A stretch of 64,000 nt of DNA from Calothrix sp. HK-06 (GCF_001904745.1 NZ_MRCD01000019.1:1-64000), one strand, 5' to 3'. Numbered from the stretch's first letter, positions 53,718-62,441 are shown. The notes: generated by a model not told the origin, from the letters alone. Numbers and translations: made by a program.

Positions 53718-53753
53718 ACGGCGCCCCGAAGCAAAAACCAGCAAGGCGCCGTT
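53718..53753. repeat. CGGCGCC stem-loop
   Basis: ACGGCGCC at the left and GGCGCCGT at the right form an 8-bp GC-rich stem that contains two copies of the over-represented GGCGCC palindrome. It lies just past the stop of the 40-residue gene and may act as its terminator, though no strong U-run follows. Confidence 0.6.
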
Positions 53754-53774
53754 TTACAAGGGTGAGCTTTCATT

Positions 53775-53897
53775 TTAACGATATTTTAGCCGTTTGGAAA
53801 TAGCTTTAATCTCTTGAACATAATTATGAACGACCCAAGCGGTCATACAGAACAGAACAACATAAGTAACTAAAGCGACTACAACCATAGTATCCAT
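53775..53897 (-). CDS. Micropeptide with one membrane helix
   Basis: This 40-residue protein starts MDTMVVVALVTYVVLFCMTA and ends in a basic, amphipathic tail, KAISKRLKYR. GAGGAAAAAT precedes the ATG as a good ribosome binding site. A single helix followed by a positive tail suits an accessory subunit of a membrane pump. No family was recognised. The 53898-54205 stretch beyond it is AT-rich and empty, and divergent from the CAX gene. Confidence 0.6.
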   Translation of the reverse strand: MDTMVVVALVTYVVLFCMTAWVVHNYVQEIKAISKRLKYR

Positions 53898-54205
53898 AAT
53901 TTTTCCTCGATTTTTATTTTATCTTTGTTTTTGTAATTATATTTATCCACGTACTGGCGCAACGTTTAACAAACCTTAAAAGAATTTTACGTTGCTAAAT
54001 ATTTTATTCAACTTGTTATATATTACTTTATATAAATTTACCTATCCTGTCTTCTGCTTAAATATGTAGACTTAATCAGTCATAAGAAATAAAATACTGA
54101 TTAAATTTTGTATATCAGTGGTAATATTGAGCTACGATAGCTATTTATAATGGAATTCATCCTGTAGGTTATGCTTCGCTTCAATTTGATACAGGAACAA
54201 TTAAT

Positions 54206-55285
54206 ATGAAAACAAAAGATAAAGTTTTACTTCGGATGCTGGTGTTTGTGCCCATTGCTTTCGCGACAGAATGGCTGCATTTACATCCAGTGATTGTTTT
54301 TCTGGCTTCTGGTTTAGCAATCGTTCCTCTTGCTGCTTGGATTGCTAATTCTACAGAAGAAATTGCTAGTGTTGTGGGCCCCTCACTCGGTGGGTTACTC
54401 AATGCGACTTTTGGCAATGCCACTGAAATGATTATTTCTATCGTGGCTTTACAAGCTGGTTTGGTTGAGGTGGTCAAAGCTAGTATTACAGGTACTATCG
54501 TCGCTAATTTACTTTTAGCTTTAGGCGCCGCAATTACGTTAGGAGGGTTACAGTATAAAGAACAAGAATTTCAGCCTACAGTTGCTCGTATTAATGCTTC
54601 TTCACTTAATCTGGCATTAGTAGTACTACTGACACCAACTGCTATCGACTTTACATCAAAAGGATTACAACCTTCAACAATTAATAATTTTTCAGCGGTT
54701 GCTTCTGTTCTTTTATTAGTGTTCTACCTTTTGACGCTTTTATTCTCGATGAAGACTCACAAGGATATGTATGAACTCAGAGCAACTGAAGTAGATGATG
54801 CAATACATGAATCTAGTGGTGATAAAACTTCATTATGGAAAAACATTGCAACTTTACTAGTATGTACTATTGTACTGGTATTCGTTTCTGATGTATTAGT
54901 TGCCAGTTTAGAAAAAGCCATTACGACTTTGGGTTTTACGAGTTTATTTACAGGGGTGATTTTAATACCACTATTTGGAGGTATCGTAGAGTACATAGCT
55001 GCTGCCACATTCGCCATGAAGAATAAAATGGACTTAGCGGTGGCAGTAGCTATGGGTTCGAGTTTGCAAATTGCGATGTTTGTTGCCCCAATTTTGGTAT
55101 TAGTCGGTCAATTAATGGGAAAACCGATGAATTTGGATTTTAACCCGTTTGAAGTTTTGGCGGTAGCAATTGCAGTTATTATTACCAACTCTATCAGTAG
55201 CGATGGACGTTCTAATTGGCTGGAAGGCGCCTTGCTACTTACTACATACGTTGTGTTAGGCACCGCATTTTACTTTCATCCGTGA
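54206..55285 (+). CDS. CAX-type Ca2+/H+ exchanger
   Basis: This 359-residue exchanger has both acidic motifs: LLNATFGNATEMIISIVAL and PLFGGIVEYIAAATFAMKNK, with GSSLQIAMFVAPILV. It lacks the long basic N-terminus of some relatives. It is a close paralogue of the gene at 59208, including the leader (GATACAGGA before the ATG), which indicates gene duplication within the island. Its 3-prime end overlaps the convergent GDT1-type gene by 10 bp. It should remove Ca2+ from the cytoplasm at the expense of the proton gradient. Confidence 0.93.
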   Translation: MKTKDKVLLRMLVFVPIAFATEWLHLHPVIVFLASGLAIVPLAAWIANSTEEIASVVGPSLGGLLNATFGNATEMIISIVALQAGLVEVVKASITGTIVANLLLALGAAITLGGLQYKEQEFQPTVARINASSLNLALVVLLTPTAIDFTSKGLQPSTINNFSAVASVLLLVFYLLTLLFSMKTHKDMYELRATEVDDAIHESSGDKTSLWKNIATLLVCTIVLVFVSDVLVASLEKAITTLGFTSLFTGVILIPLFGGIVEYIAAATFAMKNKMDLAVAVAMGSSLQIAMFVAPILVLVGQLMGKPMNLDFNPFEVLAVAIAVIITNSISSDGRSNWLEGALLLTTYVVLGTAFYFHP

Positions 55286-55851
55286 ACTAAAAATCCTACT
55301 CCAACAATAGCAAACACAGTTGCAGCCATTCTTTGTAAAAATGTGGGATTAATAAAACGTTTGACGCGATACCCGATAATAACTCCAATTGCAGTCACAG
55401 CCCAAAGTGCCAAAGTCGCGGATGTAAAAATTGTAATTGGAGCATGATACTTTGCTGCAAGTGTTGCCGTTGCAAGTTGCGTCAAATCTCCCCACTCAGC
55501 GATAAATATAGTTAGAAAAGCTTGGGTTACAGACTTAAAGAAACGTGATGCTTTTGCTTTATCGTCGCATTTTGCTTCTTCACACTCACTTTCTCTTCGC
55601 CACATCAATATAGCGAATACCAAAAATAAAATTCCTGCTGCAACATGAACCCACTGTTCCGGTAAAACACTAAGGAAACTACCAAATATTACAGCCACAA
55701 AACTTTGAATAACAAAAGCTGCGGCGGCACCGAGAAAAACAGCGAAAGGATGGTGACAAGTTGCAAGGAAAAGTGCAGCAAAAGCCGTCTTATCAGGCAA
55801 TTCTGCAACAAAAATAAGCGCGAAAGTAGAAATAAATAAATTCGTCTCCAT
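55276..55851 (-). CDS. GDT1/TMEM165 (UPF0016) family Ca2+/Mn2+ transporter
   Basis: This protein has 191 residues from METNLFISTFALIFVAELPD, behind an AAGGA ribosome binding site. It has six membrane segments with the two family motifs in variant form: ELPDKTAFAAL and EWGDLTQLATATLA, which carry the cation-binding acidic residues. The central loop is charged (RRESECEEAKCDDK). The family exports Mn2+ or Ca2+ in exchange for protons. It is convergent with, and overlaps, a CAX gene. A longer start at 55881 lacks such a signal. Confidence 0.9.
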   Translation of the reverse strand: METNLFISTFALIFVAELPDKTAFAALFLATCHHPFAVFLGAAAAFVIQSFVAVIFGSFLSVLPEQWVHVAAGILFLVFAILMWRRESECEEAKCDDKAKASRFFKSVTQAFLTIFIAEWGDLTQLATATLAAKYHAPITIFTSATLALWAVTAIGVIIGYRVKRFINPTFLQRMAATVFAIVGVGFLVHG

Positions 55852-55965
55852 TTTGAGATTCCTTAACTTGCCATTAGTCACGTAGCGTAAACGGAGTTTT
55901 CCCGCAGGGTAGCATCTGAAGTCTGATTATATACTAAGATGTTTCACTACGTTCAACATGACAAA

Positions 55966-57069
55966 TCAGAAAGAAATAATCAAATATGGTTCTTCAAATT
56001 TGCCTCCTACAACTGGTTGATTTCGTAGCTCTTTTGGTAAAACAATATTTCGTCGTTGTTCTCCAGCTTCAACGGTAAGCTCTGTACCCAAAATAGTAAG
56101 CTTAACTTGTTGCTTAGTAAATCCTGGTAAAAATACTTTTACTTGACGTTGCTGTAAATCAAAAGTTAAAGGTTGAGGAATATGAGGAATATTGTTGAAA
56201 TTAGGTAGTGCTTGTAGCAAAGGTTCCCAGTCAAGTTTTTGTAATCTTGGAATCAAGTTGACTTCTAATGGAGAAAAAGCTTCATCGAGTAAAGCTTTAT
56301 TTTCTACAGCGTGACTTTGATACAAAAGAACACCACTCACCCTCAAATCAATTTGCTGGGCACTACCCCACAACCAACGAGCTTCTGCGATGGCGCCTAC
56401 TTCATCTGTTGTTACCAGATATGCAGTTAACCGTTTAGCATCTCCAACTACAGTAAGACTTTTAGTAATCCAACTTTGGATTTGCCCTATTGCTTCCTGG
56501 ACTTTTCGACTGTCCATATTTGCTGCAACAAAAGCGCTAGCAATTGGACCACCAATAGAGTCAGCAATTTTGCTCAAGTCTAAAGATTCAAAAACTTCGC
56601 GAAATCGTCGGAAATACCAATCTGCGCTCTCTGGAAGTCCAAATAATCGCAATGACTCTAAATCTCCACGTCCATCATAGATAATCACATCATAATCATC
56701 ACTTTGATAGTACTGTCGCAGAGCATTGAAGCCAAGAAGACTATCAAATCCTGGTAATATGACGACCTCTCCCGAATAGACATCTACTTTTACAGAGTCA
56801 GGAATATAAAGAGCCAACCATTTTTTGACTTCATCCCAAACTTGTTCTAATAAAACCGTAGTTTGCAACTGCACCACATCTAGTAATGGTGCAATCTTCT
56901 GGGGAGTTGAGCTAAGAGAAGTTTCTAAAAGAACTTCCGCACAGGGGCTAGGATTATGAGTAACGAGTAGAACCCGTTGAGAATTTTTAGCAAACCACTT
57001 GGCAGTTGCAACTGCGAGTGTGGTCTGTCCAGTACACGCTTTGCCTAAAAATGTAATAATTCTGCTCAT
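55966..57069 (-). CDS. ArsA-family ATPase with HSP20-like C-domain, variant P-loop
   Basis: This protein has 367 residues from MSRIITFLGKACTGQTTLAV. The deviant Walker A reads GKACTGQTT: the first (signature) lysine of the ArsA/Get3 family is kept, but the usual lysine before TT is glutamine. YDVIIYDGRGDLESLRLFGL is the switch region. The last 80 residues (VKVFLPGFTKQQVKLTILGT then AGEQRRNIVLP) form the ArsA_HSP20 domain common in cyanobacteria. It may handle membrane-bound client proteins rather than arsenic; no arsenic genes are nearby. The longer start at 57123 is not supported. Confidence 0.85.
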   Translation of the reverse strand: MSRIITFLGKACTGQTTLAVATAKWFAKNSQRVLLVTHNPSPCAEVLLETSLSSTPQKIAPLLDVVQLQTTVLLEQVWDEVKKWLALYIPDSVKVDVYSGEVVILPGFDSLLGFNALRQYYQSDDYDVIIYDGRGDLESLRLFGLPESADWYFRRFREVFESLDLSKIADSIGGPIASAFVAANMDSRKVQEAIGQIQSWITKSLTVVGDAKRLTAYLVTTDEVGAIAEARWLWGSAQQIDLRVSGVLLYQSHAVENKALLDEAFSPLEVNLIPRLQKLDWEPLLQALPNFNNIPHIPQPLTFDLQQRQVKVFLPGFTKQQVKLTILGTELTVEAGEQRRNIVLPKELRNQPVVGGKFEEPYLIISF

Positions 57070-57334
57070 CTTTCGTTGCGAGATACCCCGACCTCTACTA
57101 CGTAGGTCGGGGAGGGATAGCAATCAAATTTGATGGTTCGATGCCATCAAATTTGATAATTTTCTAGTTGGTAACACAATTAATCCTGTATTACGTCGTA
57201 CCAAGTGGACTTTATTTTTACTGCATTGACCTAACCGTTCCCAGTTAAAGTTAGATATAGAAACTTGTGTTTTCGTATCACCACTTACCCAGCCAAAAAA
57301 GGTCTTTTTACCTTTAATGGAAAAGCAACGCGCG

Positions 57335-57481
57335 TTATTGCTCTAAACTGGAAAAGCAAGCAGCAGCAACTAAAAGAAAGGGAGTACCAGGTAGAAGGGG
57401 AAGTAGTATTCCAATTATACCTATTACAGTACACACGGAACCGACAACAATTCTTGCTGTGTTTCTAACTTGTTTGAACAT
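57335..57481 (-). pseudogene. Truncated DUF454/YbaN-like gene
   Basis: The minus strand encodes ARIVVGSVCTVIGIIGILLP then LLPGTPFLLVAAACF, the N-terminal pattern of the YbaN/DUF454 membrane family, but a stop comes after 48 residues. Sequence further downstream in another frame (FFGWVSGDTKTQVSISNFNW, about 57190-57300) looks like the tail of a different cyanobacterial protein. The 57070-57691 stretch is therefore a graveyard of at least two gene fragments. Confidence 0.6.
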
Positions 57482-57691
57482 ATCAAACTATCCAAATTGT
57501 TAACATTGCCTGTCGAATTAGTAACATCCCATATCTTCAAACTTTTGGGATGTTCCTATTTAATATAGCTTATCAGCTATTACTGTAATTATGAGCAGTA
57601 TTTTCAGTCAACTGCATGACTTTTAACGTACTGTAACATTTAATATGCTTATATTGTGGCACAGGCGCCTAATGCCTGTGCAGTCAACAAC

Positions 57692-58273
57692 TTAATCAGG
57701 TAAAGCAAAACCAGTCCTAGGGTCACCAATATATAGTCCTAAAGTAAGCGAGCGTATCACCTCATCCCAGTGAGGTATTAACTGTTCAGCCTGGTCAGCC
57801 CAATAATCGAATGTAATCAAACATTGAATATTTGACCCAATACCAACACAAGTTCGCGAAAAAGCCTCGCGCGGTTCAGCTTGAGTATCAATAAATTTAA
57901 TTTCCATCCAAACAATGCGTGCGGTTTGGCGTTTGACGGTGATAACTTCTCCCCGCTCAATAATATTGCGGTCATCTTCTTCCATTGCTTGTCTCAGAAC
58001 CGACTTAAGCGGGAACAAGCTCCAATCACGTGATGAAGGTAAACGATTAAAAGATACTTCCAAACAGCAATCATCATCAGGCGGTTCTTTATCGGTAAAC
58101 TTAAAAGACTTTTCTTTTGGCTCAAAAGCCCAGTCACGGGGGACATTAAAACGAACGGCGCCTCTATCAGCCACAAAAATTTTATAGCCAGGTGGACCTT
58201 CCCAGCCGTGGTCTGGCTTTAATTCAAGCGTTTTTTTAATCCACTGGAGATTGTCTTTCTTACGCTTTGACAT
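57692..58273 (-). CDS. Hypothetical soluble protein, possibly Mog1/PsbP-like fold
   Basis: This 193-residue protein has a basic N-terminus and VRFNVPRDWAFEPKEKSFKF, then CCLEVSFNRLPSSRDW and a C-terminal helix, PHWDEVIRSLTLG. The strand-rich start and closing helix are reminiscent of Mog1/PsbP/DcrB-type sandwiches, which is only a guess. There is no signal peptide and no metal motif. The gene stands alone on the minus strand. Confidence 0.65.
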   Translation of the reverse strand: MSKRKKDNLQWIKKTLELKPDHGWEGPPGYKIFVADRGAVRFNVPRDWAFEPKEKSFKFTDKEPPDDDCCLEVSFNRLPSSRDWSLFPLKSVLRQAMEEDDRNIIERGEVITVKRQTARIVWMEIKFIDTQAEPREAFSRTCVGIGSNIQCLITFDYWADQAEQLIPHWDEVIRSLTLGLYIGDPRTGFALPD

Positions 58274-58627
58274 AGTGCTTACGTATTACTCACATATGTT
58301 TGCCCACTTAGCCTATAATATCAAACTACTAGATTTTTAACTCTTATTTTGAGAAAAGCAAAAATTGACACTTCAAAAATCACTTTTCGAGTGTGTCAAA
58401 TTCTCGAAACAATAAATATCTGGCGCTTGTAAAAAATTACCGATACGTAAAGGTACGGCTATTAGCTTGTTTAATAGTACGACTATAGGTGCAACTGAGC
58501 CTGCACAGTAAACTAGAAACCCCAGGAGCCTGCGCGGTGGGGTGGTTCATTGTAAATCGTTTAAGAGCAAGTTTTGGAGGATTTTTGACTTTCGACGGTT
58601 GAAGGTAACAGCGGAAATAGGCGCCAG
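58274..58627. other. Intergenic, no gene seen
   Basis: This AT-rich stretch holds short imperfect inverted phrases around 58440-58520. No coding frame or strong repeat was recognised. Confidence 0.5.
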
Positions 58628-59026
58628 CTATTCAAAGATTGAGGTTGTATCTGTATAAAATCTAAAAGAGCTTACTAAGCCTTGTTTGTTGCGCTCGGTA
58701 ATAGCTACTGCTCTAACAGTTACACGTTTTCCATCCAATCTTACATAATGATTTAAAGCTTCAAGAACGAAAGATAAATCATCACCATAAATATTTAATA
58801 AATCATGTTCTAAGCTACTAAAAGTTTTCCAGTAATGAGAAAGGTTTTGTAAAATAGTAGCTTTACCTTGAACAGGAGAATTATTGTTCGGTAACATTAC
58901 ACAGTCATCAGCTAGAAAATTTATATACGCTTCAATGTCTTTATTGTCAATAGCCTCTAAGTATGAAAGATACCATTCATAGACTTCAGGCGCCAGTTGA
59001 TTAATTTTGAGGTTATGGGTTTTCAT
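58628..59026 (-). CDS. SnoaL/NTF2-like protein
   Basis: This 132-residue protein has the alpha+beta cone layout of the SnoaL/NTF2-like superfamily: WYLSYLEAIDNKDIEAYINF, LADDCVMLPNNNSPVQGK, and closing strands VRAVAITERNKQGLVSSFRF. Such proteins bind or convert small hydrophobic molecules, but many have no known substrate. It stands alone, next to a hairpin repeat and the last CAX gene. Confidence 0.85.
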   Translation of the reverse strand: MKTHNLKINQLAPEVYEWYLSYLEAIDNKDIEAYINFLADDCVMLPNNNSPVQGKATILQNLSHYWKTFSSLEHDLLNIYGDDLSFVLEALNHYVRLDGKRVTVRAVAITERNKQGLVSSFRFYTDTTSIFE

Positions 59027-59096
59027 AAATTATTCTTCTTAATATTTTTGCTTACTAGTAATATAATTCAAGACTGTACAATGCGTCATACAAGCT

Positions 59097-59166
59097 CAAA
59101 GAAACCGGGCTTTTATACGATGATTTGCTTTTTTAGCACAATATTTGGCAAAAAGCCCGGTTTCTA
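59097..59166. repeat. AAGAAACCGGGCTTTT ... AAAAGCCCGGTTTCT hairpin
   Basis: Inverted arms of about 17 bp enclose roughly 35 bp, like a shorter form of the 12254-12376 element. It lies upstream of the CAX gene at 59208. Confidence 0.8.
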
Positions 59167-59207
59167 GTCTTGCTGAAAAGTAGATAATGATACAGGATAA
59201 ATTAAAA

Positions 59208-60284
59208 ATGACAACGAAGGATAAAATCTTACTTGGGATGCTGGTGTTTGTGCCAATTTGTTTTGTAACTGAATGGCTGCATTTAAATTCTGTAATTGTT
59301 TTCCTTGCTTCTGGCTTGGCAATTATTCCTTTAGCGGCTCGCATTGCTAATTCTACAGAGGAAATTGCTAGTGTTATCGGGCCTTCTTTGGGAGGACTGC
59401 TTAATGCCACCTTTGGCAATGCAACTGAAATGATTATCTCTATTGTTGCTCTCCAAGCTGGTTTAGTGGAGGTGGTAAAAGCTAGTATTACGGGGACTAT
59501 CATTGCTAATTTGCTCTTGGCTTTAGGCGCCGCAATTACTTTAGGAGGGTTACGGTTCAAAGAGCAAAATTTTCAGCCCACGGTTGCAAGAATTAATGCT
59601 TCTTCACTCAACTTGGCGCTAGTTGTACTACTAACACCTACTGCCATAGATTTTACATCAAAAGGGTTAGAGCCTGCAACTATTAACGATTTCTCCGCAG
59701 TTGCTTCTGTTCTTTTGTTGCTATTCTACGTTTTGTCGTTGTTGTTCTCCATAAAAACTCACAAATATGTATATGAGGTGCCAGCAACTGAAGGAGATGA
59801 ACCTAATGATACTACTCATCAACATGAACCTTTATGGCAACCAATCATTATTTTATTAGTATGTACTATTGTACTGGTATTCGTTTCTGATATATTAGTT
59901 GAGAGTTTAGAAAAAGCCATTACGACTTTGGGCTTTACTAAACTATTTACAGGGGTAATTTTAATTCCACTGTTTGGAGGCGCCGTTGAGTATATCACAG
60001 CCGCGACCTTTGCCATTAAAAACAAAATGGATTTAGCAGTGGCGGTAGCAATGGGTTCAAGCCTACAAATTGCCATGTTTGTCGCTCCAATTTTAGTATT
60101 AGTTGGTCAGTTCATGGGGCAACCGATGAATTTAGAATTTAATCCTTTTGAAGTTTTGACAGTGGGAATTGCTGTTGTTATTACTAACTCTATTAGCACC
60201 GATGGAAGTTCTAATTGGCTAGAAGGCGCCTTGCTACTTATTACCTACGCAGTTTTAGGAACAGCATTTTATTTCCATCCTTAG
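59208..60284 (+). CDS. CAX-type Ca2+/H+ exchanger, recent paralogue
   Basis: This protein has 358 residues from MTTKDKILLGMLVFVPICFV, behind AGGA at a suitable distance; an upstream Met at 59187 is less likely because the paralogue at 54206 starts at the equivalent point. Both exchanger motifs are intact (LLNATFGNATEMIISIVAL, PLFGGAVEYITAATFAIKNK). Identity to the 54206 gene is very high except in the central charged loop, so they arose by duplication about 5 kb apart. It marks the right end of the cation island. Confidence 0.93.
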   Translation: MTTKDKILLGMLVFVPICFVTEWLHLNSVIVFLASGLAIIPLAARIANSTEEIASVIGPSLGGLLNATFGNATEMIISIVALQAGLVEVVKASITGTIIANLLLALGAAITLGGLRFKEQNFQPTVARINASSLNLALVVLLTPTAIDFTSKGLEPATINDFSAVASVLLLLFYVLSLLFSIKTHKYVYEVPATEGDEPNDTTHQHEPLWQPIIILLVCTIVLVFVSDILVESLEKAITTLGFTKLFTGVILIPLFGGAVEYITAATFAIKNKMDLAVAVAMGSSLQIAMFVAPILVLVGQFMGQPMNLEFNPFEVLTVGIAVVITNSISTDGSSNWLEGALLLITYAVLGTAFYFHP

Positions 60285-60890
60285 TTATAAATAAATCAAC
60301 TAGCATACAACGCGCGCACAGTCATCATTTAATATATGCCTAAAGCAAGATGGTATATACAACTCGATACGATTAAAGTCATATGATAATTTTTACTTAT
60401 TACAACAAGTAACTAATGACTTTTAATCAAGAGCAAAAAGAACAAACTACTGTAACGTTAAATCGTTGGTCATGCTAGTACTCCATGTCATTAATTTTGG
60501 AGAGTTGGATAAGCGTACAATTGTATGCTGGGCATTGCCCACCTTACTAACAACCTACCAAAACTTATGACACGAACCAATAGTATTCCATGTCATTAAA
60601 TTTGAGGAGTTAACTTGCAACGGATACAACGGATGTAACGAATAGATTATTGGTTATAAACAAAATTTAACAATTTAAAATCAACCATCCGTTACATCCG
60701 TTCATCATCCGTTGCCAATATTCTACCTTTCAAAACTTATGACACGAACCACTACCTGCATAGGACTGTAAGTCCTCATGCTAATAGCAAAAGTCCTCTA
60801 TAAGAGGACTAAGTATGAATACTATTTTTACTAATTTATATTAGCTAATATGTAGTTATTGCGTATAAGTGGCAGATATTAGAAAAGACA
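60285..60890. other. Repeat-rich intergenic region
   Basis: TACTCCATGTCATTAA (60479) and TATTCCATGTCATTAAATTT (60585) are direct copies, as are two AACTTATGACACGAACCA phrases (about 60560 and 60735). An inverted GGATGTAACG...CGTTACATCC structure spans about 60620-60720. AGTCCTC phrases at about 60770-60820 form a small hairpin. No gene was found. Confidence 0.65.
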
Positions 60891-61340
60891 TTAATACTCA
60901 TTTAATAACTGCTCTGCTTGAACTTTTAGCGCACGGTTCATTTCCTCAAAACCTTGCCTTGTTTGAGTATCTAAACTACGCCAAAGTAAGGGTAAAAGCA
61001 ATCCAGAAAATGCTTCACTATGCACAAATCTAACCGAATTTTCACTTAGTGACTCAATTATAAAACGATGTTCTCCATCGAATAAACCAGGCACAAAAAG
61101 GCGCCCAAGCCAACGAAGTTCTTGTTCTAACTCTGCAACAAGCACTACAGGATGAAAGGTCATTCCACTACCACCTGGTGGTTGAATATATACTTTTAAC
61201 CTTGTATCTTGCTTTGCGGCGCCTGAAATAGAACGGATAAAAGGATTCCATTTAGGGTAATTATCAAAGTCGGTTAACACCCGCCATACTATACTTGCTG
61301 GCGCATTTACTTCAATACTTGTAATTAATTCTCTCTTCAT
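60891..61340 (-). CDS. SRPBCC (START-like) family protein
   Basis: This protein has 149 residues from MKRELITSIEVNAPASIVWR, preceded by a strong AGGAGGAATTAAT site. The helix-grip fold pattern is clear: VWRVLTDFDNYPKWNPFIRS, then strands, and a C-terminal helix, TRQGFEEMNRALKVQAEQLL. The family binds hydrophobic ligands. It starts just after the stop of the epimerase gene, so the two are co-transcribed. Ligand unknown. Confidence 0.9.
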   Translation of the reverse strand: MKRELITSIEVNAPASIVWRVLTDFDNYPKWNPFIRSISGAAKQDTRLKVYIQPPGGSGMTFHPVVLVAELEQELRWLGRLFVPGLFDGEHRFIIESLSENSVRFVHSEAFSGLLLPLLWRSLDTQTRQGFEEMNRALKVQAEQLLNEY

Positions 61341-61341
61341 A

Positions 61342-62313
61342 TTAATTCCTCCTAAATGCAAGTTCTGCTAACCCAGCATCACGGTTCATTATCGGCATAT
61401 AACCAAGCTCAGTTCTAGCTTTGTAATCGCTAAATGTTAACTCTTGACCAATCAACCTCACCATTGTTTGCGTAATTGGTGGAACGTCTTTGCGTCTAGT
61501 TGTCTTCCAAACCATCTCCATAAATCCGGCAACATTCCAAGCTAACCATCGGGGGATACTTTGCTTCCCCGGTCTAACCCCCTCAATTTTTAACAGCATT
61601 GTCACCCACTCCCGAAATTGCACTACATCACCGTCACTCAGAAAATATGACTGCCCACCAGGACTTTTCTCTGCTGCTAAAATGGCGCCATGACAAACGT
61701 TGGTAACATGAGTTGTCATATAAGGATAAGTTCCCTGATTAATCCAAATAAACTGACCTGTACGAACAGCTTTTACTAATTGTGGTAAAACGTGATCTCC
61801 CCTACCCCAAATCCACGAGGGACGAACAACAGAAGTTGTGAAACCAGTCTTATTTGCTGCAAGTACTTTTTGTTCGGCAATGCTTTTAGTTGCAATATAA
61901 GGAGAAAAAGCGGGTTGTTGGAGTGGCACCAGTTCATCAATATTAGATAGTGGCTTGTGATTGAAGACTGAGGCAGCAGCACCAATTTGAACGAACCGTG
62001 ACACACCCGCTTTATTTGCGGCAGCTAGCGCATATTCTGTTCCCAGTACATTAGTTTCATAGAATGCTTTGTAGGCGCCCCAAATACTTAAAAATCCAGC
62101 TACATGAAAAACAACATCGCACCCTTCCATTCCTTGTATCATCACCGTCTCCGAAAGCAAATCACCCAGAACAGCAGACGCACCTAACGCAGTAACTTGT
62201 GTTGCAGCTTGTTTTGAGCGCGCGAGTGCATTCACCTCATAACCACGTTCTCGTAACATCTGAATCATCTTGCCACCTACAAAACCTGAACCTCCCGTAA
62301 CAAAGGCTTTCAT
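61342..62313 (-). CDS. NAD-dependent epimerase/dehydratase family protein
   Basis: This protein has 323 residues from MKAFVTGGSGFVGGKMIQML, which carries the GxxGxxG nucleotide site. YIATKSIAEQ is the YxxxK catalytic motif, and the serine/threonine before it lies in VQIGAAAS. The C-terminal substrate domain is typical of extended SDRs of the 3-beta-HSD/sterol or dihydroflavonol type. Substrate is unknown. It is co-transcribed with the SRPBCC gene and probably controlled by the TetR gene 128 bp upstream. Confidence 0.9.
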   Translation of the reverse strand: MKAFVTGGSGFVGGKMIQMLRERGYEVNALARSKQAATQVTALGASAVLGDLLSETVMIQGMEGCDVVFHVAGFLSIWGAYKAFYETNVLGTEYALAAANKAGVSRFVQIGAAASVFNHKPLSNIDELVPLQQPAFSPYIATKSIAEQKVLAANKTGFTTSVVRPSWIWGRGDHVLPQLVKAVRTGQFIWINQGTYPYMTTHVTNVCHGAILAAEKSPGGQSYFLSDGDVVQFREWVTMLLKIEGVRPGKQSIPRWLAWNVAGFMEMVWKTTRRKDVPPITQTMVRLIGQELTFSDYKARTELGYMPIMNRDAGLAELAFRRN

Positions 62314-62390
62314 GACTTGCTCCCGTAACAACTTACAATTATTGAAATTTGTCAGTCACTAGATAAACGTTAATTTAGTCACAGCCATTG

Positions 62391-62402
62391 TGTCAAGTGA
62401 CA
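62391..62402. promoter_or_regulatory. Possible TetR operator, TGTCAAGTGACA
   Basis: A perfect inverted repeat TGTCA-AG-TGACA lies between the TetR gene and the epimerase gene it precedes. Further GTCAC/GTGAC phrases lie around it (62352 and 62378). The size and place suit a TetR dimer site that represses the epimerase-SRPBCC pair; binding is inferred. Confidence 0.5.
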
Positions 62403-62441
62403 AAAAATGAAATTTGTTACAATAGTTCTAATTCAAACTTT

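Noticed and set aside
55852-55965. yybP-ykoY (Mn2+) riboswitch upstream of the GDT1-type gene
   Set aside because: The leader is short and I could not fit the conserved core; only a short repeat-like phrase was seen.
55966-57069. Arsenic resistance function for the ArsA-family gene
   Set aside because: There is no ArsB, ArsC or ArsR partner, and the HSP20-like tail and altered P-loop point to the cyanobacterial ArsA_HSP20 group of unknown role.
57265-57468. 67-codon plus-strand frame as a gene
   Set aside because: It is the shadow of the truncated YbaN/DUF454-like gene on the other strand.
26766-60284. Calcyanin (ccyA) gene in the calcium island
   Set aside because: No protein with the three long glycine-zipper repeats of calcyanin was found; the 50027 protein has only one short Gly/Ala-rich segment. 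The biomineralisation idea rests on neighbours only.
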